Origin: an uncultured Butyrivibrio sp.
Lineage (GTDB): Bacteria; Bacillota; Clostridia; Lachnospirales; Lachnospiraceae
Assembly: GCA_947169985.1 (NCBI GenBank)
Contig: CAMVRW010000027.1
Location: 1 to 14,737 of the forward strand
DNA length: 14,737 nucleotides
Direction: 5' to 3'
Under the pieces are notes generated by a model that was not told the DNA's origin, ran no database searches, and was given only the letters and a program-made list of their open reading frames with translations. The translations under genes and the position numbers were made by a program. Below, in pieces: positions 6,768-13,005 of the stretch (position 1 is the stretch's first letter; the number at the start of each line of letters is the position of its first letter).

Positions 6768-8504
6768 TTACGCCTCAAAAAGAACCATTGTTATATCATC
6801 TGCCTGGTTGTTCATATCCTGGAACTGGGACAGCTTATCCCACAAATTATTGATAAAATCATCACCCATAAGGGATGTATCCTCATTAAGGGCATTCAAA
6901 AGCCTTTCTGTACCATATCTGTTCTCCTGGGCATCCGCAGCCTCTGTAACACCGTCAGTATAAAGGAACAACCTGTCGCCGCTTTCCAAAGTAATCTCTC
7001 TTAAAGTAAACTCCAGATTTTCCTCAATACCCATGAACATGTCGTGCTCCTCCATAATGTAGGAGTACTTATCTTCTGCCTTCCGGTAAACTATCGGATC
7101 CTCATGACCGGCATTAACATACTTTAAAGTCCTCGTCCGTTCATCATAGATCCCTGCAAATACCGTAACAAACATCATGTCCTTATTGTTACTGCAGATC
7201 AGGTTATTGGCATCCCTTAATGCCCTGGCCACATCATCCGGAACATTTCCAAGCCTTCCCTTTATGAGAATCTTTGATACAGCCATGAAAAGAGCTGCCG
7301 GCACACCCTTATCTGATACATCTGCGATTACCAGCGCAACCCGGTGTTCATCTATCGGGAAGAAATCATAGAAATCGCCTCCAACGCTTCTTGCAGGTCT
7401 CATAAAAGGATATATCTCGTAAGACTTATCCGATAACTCAAGTTTCTCGGGAAGCATGTTCATCTGAATCCTGGCGGCAATTTCAAGCTCCGTAGCAAGC
7501 TTTTGCTTCTCCTCAGTAATCTCCTTCAGATTTTCAATGTACTGCCTGATCTCAACCTCCATGGTCTTCATGGCGATTGCCAGGTCCCCAACTTCGTCAT
7601 TGGATTTTATATCTATCTTGTCAAAGAAACGCTCCTGTCCCAGCTTATCCGGGTTGGCAGTGTAATTGTTGGCCGCCCTGGAAAGTCCCTTTAAGGGTTT
7701 TACTATCTGTCTGGAGAACAACCTGCCTGCAATCTGGTGTACAGCAACTGAAATGATAGCTATGAATAGTACATATAATCCCATATAGGAATAGATCAGG
7801 TAATATGGGGTATATGATTCATGTATTATGAAAATGTAACTGGCATTGTTGTCACCACTGTAATCGTCATCGTCATCGCCATCATCTTCATCTTGAGAAA
7901 GAGGTATCAGAGCTGTGATCCTTATGTACTGTCCCTTGTTTGCATCCACCAGCTTTTCTACCTGAATAAAGTGATTTCTCGTGGAATACACATATCCCCC
8001 TTTTGTCTCATCAAAATGCTTTCGGGTTCCCCTTTCAGTATTATCAGTATCCTGAACTATTATCAGCTGCTCATTTTCTTTGTCCCATAAGCAAAAGCCT
8101 ATGTCCTTTACTTCGTCAAAATTTCTTTTTACGACTTCCAGATCATCCCGTATCTTGACCACGTTGATCTTCTTGGTCAGAAGCTCAGCATCCGTAGGAA
8201 AGAGTTCATAATAGTCATCATCGTCTTCATCCTCTGACTTTTCATAAGCATCCCTTGCATATTCACACATGCGTTTGCACTGGGAAAGCTGCATATAATC
8301 CATAGCTGTAGCACCCATGGAATAAACATCCTGGATGTCTTCGGATACGATGTGAACAAAAAGCATATAGCGAACAAGAAAAAAAGAGATCAAGACCAAA
8401 AAAAGCATAGTAATTGCAATGGCAAGGCTTATCTTCCCTCCCAATGTAAACCTGAAGCCCTTTCTGGTTGTCTCTTTCTTTCCCCGTTCTTTTTTTTCAA
8501 ACAT
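6768..8504 (-). CDS. Membrane-bound HAMP/SpoIIE-type PP2C serine phosphatase (RsbU-like)
   Basis: Residues 24-50 are a membrane helix, 51-236 an extracytoplasmic sensor, 237-258 a second membrane helix, 259-312 a HAMP domain (VKPLKGLSRAAN, then NDEVGDLAIAM), 313-345 a coiled-coil linker, and about 346-578 the SpoIIE/RsbU PP2C phosphatase. Catalytic signatures are complete: GGDFYDFF at 375-382, ADVSDKG at 394-400, NAGHEDP at 464-470, YTDGVTEA at 515-522 and DD at 569-570. The metal-binding aspartates 377, 395, 517 and 569/570 are therefore present. Such enzymes dephosphorylate STAS-domain proteins in partner-switching pathways and so release a sigma factor or other effector. The sensor carries two Asp/Glu-rich runs (90-98 and 205-214). 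The ATG at 8504 lies 15 bp after the peptidase-protein gene and has no evident Shine-Dalgarno, so translation may depend on coupling. No STAS or anti-sigma kinase gene lies in this window; a partner must be elsewhere. Confidence 0.94.
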   Translation of the reverse strand: MFEKKERGKKETTRKGFRFTLGGKISLAIAITMLFLVLISFFLVRYMLFVHIVSEDIQDVYSMGATAMDYMQLSQCKRMCEYARDAYEKSEDEDDDDYYELFPTDAELLTKKINVVKIRDDLEVVKRNFDEVKDIGFCLWDKENEQLIIVQDTDNTERGTRKHFDETKGGYVYSTRNHFIQVEKLVDANKGQYIRITALIPLSQDEDDGDDDDDYSGDNNASYIFIIHESYTPYYLIYSYMGLYVLFIAIISVAVHQIAGRLFSRQIVKPLKGLSRAANNYTANPDKLGQERFFDKIDIKSNDEVGDLAIAMKTMEVEIRQYIENLKEITEEKQKLATELEIAARIQMNMLPEKLELSDKSYEIYPFMRPARSVGGDFYDFFPIDEHRVALVIADVSDKGVPAALFMAVSKILIKGRLGNVPDDVARALRDANNLICSNNKDMMFVTVFAGIYDERTRTLKYVNAGHEDPIVYRKAEDKYSYIMEEHDMFMGIEENLEFTLREITLESGDRLFLYTDGVTEAADAQENRYGTERLLNALNEDTSLMGDDFINNLWDKLSQFQDMNNQADDITMVLFEA

Positions 8505-8519
8505 AAGTCACGTCAAAAT

Positions 8520-11500
8520 TTAATCTTTTTTAGGTTCTTTTTCAATCTTTGGCTTTGCCTTTGGAACATAAACTGTGTATGTTACACGACCATCCTGCTC
8601 GGCTCTGAAGCCTTCAAGTCCCTCTACATGCATAAGTGTCTCAGGGCCCTTGTGTTCAAAGGTCTGATTCTTCTTTTCCTCAGGAAGCTGGAATTCACTG
8701 GTCTTTTCATCGTAGGTAAAGCTCTCAGGGAACTCTTCCGCCAGCTTCTTTTCCTGGCCCTTAAGGTCCTCAAGCCATACCAGCTCGATTCCGGCATTAG
8801 CTGTCATCTTCTCCACATACTCATCAATTGTGAAGTGATCAGGCATGATAGCATCCGGTCCTCCATCCTCTTTGTCTCTGGTGGAGTTCTTTACAAGGAG
8901 CCTGTCTCCCTGAATTCCATAACAAAGTACAAAGTGCTGGTTACGAAGCACAGCAACCGGGCCCTTTTTCAGAGCTGCCCTGATGGTCTTTCTTATGGTC
9001 TCCTTACATTCATCCTTCTTGTCAGCGTCTCCGTATCCGATCTGCACTGACCTCATGATAGTTCCCGGAATCTTGTCAAAAACGTAATCTCCCAGCATCA
9101 TAGGTGAACTCATGGTTTCACCCTGGAGCATACTCTCAGCAACAGTCTTTGTTGACTGATAATTATCTTCGATGACAACTCCGGTCTTTTCACGAGGTGG
9201 TACCTGAAGCTTTGAGATCTCATCAAGGTTTGCCACCTGCTTTCCTGCCCTGTGATTCATAAGGCCTGAAAGAGCGCATGCCCAGCAGTGTACAGGCTTA
9301 ACCTGCTTCTCGTAAGGAACGTGCCCCTCCGGATCCTGAACACGTACAGGAGGACGCCTCATTTCTTCGCGCCAGTGCTTATCAGCAAGAGCCTGTTTTC
9401 TGCGTTTTTCTTTATCTTCTGCTTCCTTCTTCTTTTTCTCTTCCTTCTTAACCTGTACCTTTGCTCTCTTCTCTTTCTTCTGGGCAGTCTGTTTTTCTTT
9501 CTCTTCCTGGAGTTTCTTCTGCTTTTCAGCTAAGGCTGCATTCTGATTAGCAATCTTGCTCTTTCTATCCTTCTTTGTAGCCTCCTTGTTCTCATGCTCG
9601 AAGACTTCCTGTTCTACAAGAAGGTAATTACCCATCTCTCCAAAATGAGCCATTTTCAGATTGATTGCTTCAGCCTGGAGTGTTGCGAAATACTCACTCA
9701 TTATGTCCTGAGGGCTTTGTCCCTGAGGATACTTTCCGTCAACCTTCTTGACCTTTTTAATACGCCTTGCAAGCTCTTCCTTCTCGCTGTCAGAGTACAT
9801 CTCCTCAGTGGCTGTACCATCAAGGATCTGCCTGGTGATCTGGTCTCTCCTGTAAATATCGCAGGCATCACCAAGGAGCTTAAATTTCATAAGACTAAGC
9901 TGGAACCTCTTATGAAACAGCGGGAAATCGCCCTTCATATCTTTAACAAGTTTTTCAAAAGCAATGTTGCCATAAGTCCCGCCGGATGGAAAAACAACTT
10001 CCTTTAGCCTGTTGTAGGCAAAGAGTTTTGTCCTTATGGCTGTAAATTTTTCAATAACAAACTTTCTTTCCTGCTCAGATAAAAGAGCTAATGACTTATC
10101 TCCAACTCTTTCATAAAGGGCATCAACATCATCCAGATGAGCTTTCATGGAATCTGCCAAAAGATCTACTGTGGGCTGTGAAGAAATAGTAGTATTAAAG
10201 GCTTTTTGCAGCTCTTCCAGGGACATGGTATCAAAATCTCTTCCCTGTAAAAGAAGAATGTCATATCTCATGGATGCATTTTTTACGCTGAGGAGTTTTT
10301 TAAATTCAGAAGCCTCTTTCACATCCCTGAATCTATCCAGCATCTTTTTCTTGAACTGATTAAAGGTCAGAGGATCAGTTCTTATGGCCACAAGGTCTTT
10401 TGTAGTGCCCTTTGTAAGAAGGTCCTCACTTCCCCCCTCTTCATCCTCGTCGTGTTCCAGATCCAGAAGCTTTTTCTGAGTCTCATCCAGGACAGCAACA
10501 CCGTTGGGATTGAGCTTTTCTTTACCGGTAAGATATCTCATGGCATTCAAAAAACCAGCAGCTCTGTCCATAAGGTCCAGCACCTGCTGTTCCCTGGTCC
10601 TGATGTACCAGTGGAGCCTCTTTCTTACTTCGGTCCTTAATTTATTCTTCTTTTCCTTTACCGCTGAAACACCTCTTGCTCTTGTTATCTCCTTTTCAAG
10701 CATCTCAATATTCTGAGCAATAGCAATGACGTTCTTGGAAAGGCTGTCTAAAAGATCCTTTTTCTGGGCATCCAAAGGTATTCCGGCAACCACAAGATCT
10801 GTAGCAGTCTCTGCAATCTTATACTGATCCTTGAATTCAAATTCAGGTTTTTCTTCCTTCTTTTCTTCTTTCTTGTCTTCCTTTTTATCCTCTTTTTTGT
10901 CTTCCTTCTTATCTTCCTTCTTGTCTTCTTTCTTTTCTTCTTTCTTATCCTCTTTCTTTTCTTCCTTCTTCTTTTCTACAGGTGGCTCCACCTTATCCAG
11001 CTCTGCCTTTACAGCAGTAAGCCAGTGAATGTCTGCCTCAGCCTCCCTGTGGTCCGACCTGCTTCCAAGAAGTTCCTTCATACCATCAAGGGCCAGTTGA
11101 CCATTGGTGCTGACGTAACGCCGAAGGTTGATCTCAGTATCGGTGTCAAGGAAATCTTCATTGACTTTGAATCCATTTTTCTTCAAAGTGTAGACAAGAT
11201 CCGCATCAAGTCTTCGATACATCTCGGTGGTGAGGGCAATATTGCTGCTAAGTTTCCTGTCAGCCTGTATCTCTCCAAGCTGATCGTACACCTCATCATC
11301 CTTGGACATATCACTAAGAAGCTTACTTGCTGCTCTGTATCTGTCGCGCAGCTGCTTTACGGAATCAAACTTCTGAGGGATAGCCTCGCTATCCAGCATG
11401 TTGATTGGGAACCTTCCAAAGGACAAAATGGTATCACTTACTGCATCCTTTAAAACTCCTGGAGGATCCATTACAGCCTTCTTGATGTATCTTTTGTAGT

Positions 11501-12131
11501 CCGCAACTGTTGCTTCACTAAAGATTACATTTTCCCTTACAGTCTGCATGGGCACAACATTAATATCAGGTCCAAGGGCTTTGATCTGCTCTAAATACTT
11601 GGCAAAAAGAGGAGAAACTTTGGCCTTCTCAGCTTCCAACTCCCTTAGGACTTCTCCAATGATCTCGTCCTTCTTCTTATCGATAGCCGCATACTTTATG
11701 GTGCCGATCATCATATCATGGGTATAGGTATCAGCTTTACCTGTGTAGGTAAACCCAAACTTTCCCTGGTCCATGACTTCCATCCTGTTGGTCCAGGTCT
11801 CCGCAAATTGCCTGGCGGTTTCTTTTCTTTGTTTTTTCTGGGTATATGTAAGATTTTTGTTCTGAACACGAAGCTCAACAGGATCCACATATTCTGACTG
11901 ACTTATCTTTCGGCCTTCATATTCCCGAACCCAGGTTTCCTTATAGCTTCGGTAAAACTGTCTCTGACTGCTTACCTGACTTGAAAGAGCCTCCTCATCA
12001 AAGGCAACCTTATCTTCCTGACGCAGCTGAAACTGGCCGCCCATTTGTTCCTGGTCGACCTGTTGCTTTTTCTCCTGCAGCGATGCTAACTTCTGCTCTT
12101 GTAAGGCTTTTTTATGTTCGTAATCACCCAT
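8520..12131 (-). CDS. 1203-residue Lys/Glu-rich helical protein with C-terminal papain-like cysteine peptidase domain
   Basis: I chose ATG 12131 because GGAGG (12140-12144) lies 8 nt upstream; a TTG at 12146 overlaps the previous gene. With this start the YEHKK motif falls at residues 4-8, as in the other shared-head proteins. A remote copy of the head follows: VAFDEEAL at about 42-49 and a basic helix with ARQF near 111. A (KKED)n tract occupies about 385-428, a helical domain about 440-840, and a Lys/Glu-rich coil about 845-920. The peptidase domain is about 935-1120: Gln943, Cys949 in HCWAC, His1066 in QHFVLCYG and Asn1082 in VKNST. The six-residue Gln-to-Cys spacing and the GPV...H...KNS order match papain-fold peptidases (clan CA). 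CWAC resembles C70/AvrRpt2-type enzymes; C39-like is the alternative. It has no signal peptide or membrane span. The upstream GNAT stop is one nt away. The target is unknown: a neighbour, itself or a foreign protein. Confidence 0.88.
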   Translation of the reverse strand: MGDYEHKKALQEQKLASLQEKKQQVDQEQMGGQFQLRQEDKVAFDEEALSSQVSSQRQFYRSYKETWVREYEGRKISQSEYVDPVELRVQNKNLTYTQKKQRKETARQFAETWTNRMEVMDQGKFGFTYTGKADTYTHDMMIGTIKYAAIDKKKDEIIGEVLRELEAEKAKVSPLFAKYLEQIKALGPDINVVPMQTVRENVIFSEATVADYKRYIKKAVMDPPGVLKDAVSDTILSFGRFPINMLDSEAIPQKFDSVKQLRDRYRAASKLLSDMSKDDEVYDQLGEIQADRKLSSNIALTTEMYRRLDADLVYTLKKNGFKVNEDFLDTDTEINLRRYVSTNGQLALDGMKELLGSRSDHREAEADIHWLTAVKAELDKVEPPVEKKKEEKKEDKKEEKKEDKKEDKKEDKKEDKKEDKKEEKKEEKPEFEFKDQYKIAETATDLVVAGIPLDAQKKDLLDSLSKNVIAIAQNIEMLEKEITRARGVSAVKEKKNKLRTEVRKRLHWYIRTREQQVLDLMDRAAGFLNAMRYLTGKEKLNPNGVAVLDETQKKLLDLEHDEDEEGGSEDLLTKGTTKDLVAIRTDPLTFNQFKKKMLDRFRDVKEASEFKKLLSVKNASMRYDILLLQGRDFDTMSLEELQKAFNTTISSQPTVDLLADSMKAHLDDVDALYERVGDKSLALLSEQERKFVIEKFTAIRTKLFAYNRLKEVVFPSGGTYGNIAFEKLVKDMKGDFPLFHKRFQLSLMKFKLLGDACDIYRRDQITRQILDGTATEEMYSDSEKEELARRIKKVKKVDGKYPQGQSPQDIMSEYFATLQAEAINLKMAHFGEMGNYLLVEQEVFEHENKEATKKDRKSKIANQNAALAEKQKKLQEEKEKQTAQKKEKRAKVQVKKEEKKKKEAEDKEKRRKQALADKHWREEMRRPPVRVQDPEGHVPYEKQVKPVHCWACALSGLMNHRAGKQVANLDEISKLQVPPREKTGVVIEDNYQSTKTVAESMLQGETMSSPMMLGDYVFDKIPGTIMRSVQIGYGDADKKDECKETIRKTIRAALKKGPVAVLRNQHFVLCYGIQGDRLLVKNSTRDKEDGGPDAIMPDHFTIDEYVEKMTANAGIELVWLEDLKGQEKKLAEEFPESFTYDEKTSEFQLPEEKKNQTFEHKGPETLMHVEGLEGFRAEQDGRVTYTVYVPKAKPKIEKEPKKD
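9385..9600 (-). repeat. Lys/Glu-rich coiled-coil segment just before the peptidase domain
   Basis: Residues about 845-920 are dominated by Lys, Glu, Ala and Gln (KLQEEKEK, VKKEEKKKKE and similar). They directly precede the papain-like domain and would separate it from the helical body. Confidence 0.7.
10848..10976 (-). repeat. (KKED)n tract in the peptidase protein
   Basis: About ten four-residue KKED/KKEE units (12-nt period, interspersed synonymous changes) lie at residues 385-428 between two helical domains. Lys/Glu pairs four residues apart suit a stable single alpha helix acting as a rigid spacer. The repetitive DNA could slip in length. Confidence 0.85.
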
Positions 12132-12132
12132 A

Positions 12133-13005
12133 TTACAGTCCTCCAAGGTCGAGCTTTGCTAAAACCTCGTGGTATCCTTTAATTCCAAGAATGTTCTCAA
12201 ACAATGTAACCACATGCCCTTCCGGAATGTAGCTTGTTATAATCGCGTTGGGCGGAAGCTCTTTTTCCAATATTCTGCAAAGTCCGCTTAAAAGATATAA
12301 CGGCGCCTTCTGGGATGTGGTCCCCACAAAGAACAAAGTAATGTCGTAGGCCCCCGGCTCCGGATATCTCTTCATATCTCCAACAGTGATTTCCTCATCA
12401 AACTGTGGAACATCAACAATAAGGGTACCCTTGGGCTCTGTTCCCTCAAGGTATACCATGCTGTAAGGAAGAGCTTCCTTGATATCCAGAAGCTTATCAC
12501 CATAGACCTTAATATATTTGTCTACAAGCTTTTTTAATCTTTCCAGCTTGTCAGGAGGAAGATATCTGACTCTGATGATTCCCTGAGGTTCAAAAGAAGA
12601 TGCCCGGCACCTTAGCACGTCCTGAGCTGTGAACCTGAAGTAGGCATAATCAAGCCTGCTCTCTTCAAATCCAAACCTCTTGGAAATATGTGACAAAACA
12701 GGATATTCATTCGGCACAAACTGCATTGTGGCAAAGGAATATCCTGCACTGTCAAGTTGGACAAAAAAGTCCGAAAGAACTACATCTACCACTCCCGTAC
12801 CTCTAAGATACGGGAGGATGTAGATGTACATTATCTCTGCTATTTCTTTTGAATCTTTAAAGACGATGACTCCGGAAGCTTCTCCGGATTCCTCAATCCC
12901 ATAAAAGTGAAAGGGTTCCTTCAAGGCCTTTTCCTGAAGTATTTCCGGGATAAGCTTTATAAAGGCTCCCAGATTTCTTGGAGATATTTCCTGCACAGAT
13001 GCCAT
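12133..13005 (-). CDS. Two-domain GNAT-family protein (acetyltransferase-like), first paralogue
   Basis: Of its 290 residues, the N-terminal half is GNAT-like. Strand 4 runs through IAEIMYIYIL (55-64), followed by motif A LRGTGVVDVVL at 67-77, where R68-G69-T70-G71 is a shortened RxxGxG-type pyrophosphate loop. FGFEE at 111-115 is the usual GNAT motif-B strand ending. A linker YAYFRFTAQDVLR (120-132) leads to a second alpha/beta domain of about 140 residues without a clear cofactor loop. The layout equals that of the GNAT at 5139-5963, so the two are paralogues, though diverged. The start ATG overlaps the stop of the Ig-like gene (TAATG), with AGGAG (13016-13020) inside that gene, and its own stop is one nt before the next ATG. 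This chain implies tight translational coupling and matched output with the peptidase protein. The motif A loop is less canonical than in the paralogue, so weak or absent catalysis is possible. The substrate is unknown. Confidence 0.8.
   Translation of the reverse strand: MASVQEISPRNLGAFIKLIPEILQEKALKEPFHFYGIEESGEASGVIVFKDSKEIAEIMYIYILPYLRGTGVVDVVLSDFFVQLDSAGYSFATMQFVPNEYPVLSHISKRFGFEESRLDYAYFRFTAQDVLRCRASSFEPQGIIRVRYLPPDKLERLKKLVDKYIKVYGDKLLDIKEALPYSMVYLEGTEPKGTLIVDVPQFDEEITVGDMKRYPEPGAYDITLFFVGTTSQKAPLYLLSGLCRILEKELPPNAIITSYIPEGHVVTLFENILGIKGYHEVLAKLDLGGL
12140..12144 (-). promoter_or_regulatory. Shine-Dalgarno that fixes the peptidase protein's start at ATG 12131
   Basis: GGAGG lies 8 nt before ATG 12131, inside the last codons of the upstream GNAT gene. 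The alternative TTG at 12146 overlaps this very site and so could not use it. The stop TAA (12133-12135) and the ATG are one base apart, a layout typical of re-initiation. Confidence 0.75.

Noticed and set aside
8352..9050. 232-residue plus-strand frame
   Set aside because: It runs antisense across the end of the peptidase gene and the start of the phosphatase gene, whose frames are both supported by motifs.
10848..10976. CRISPR-like or satellite DNA repeat
   Set aside because: The 12-nt period has no unique spacers and stays in frame within a long coding region; it encodes KKED units.
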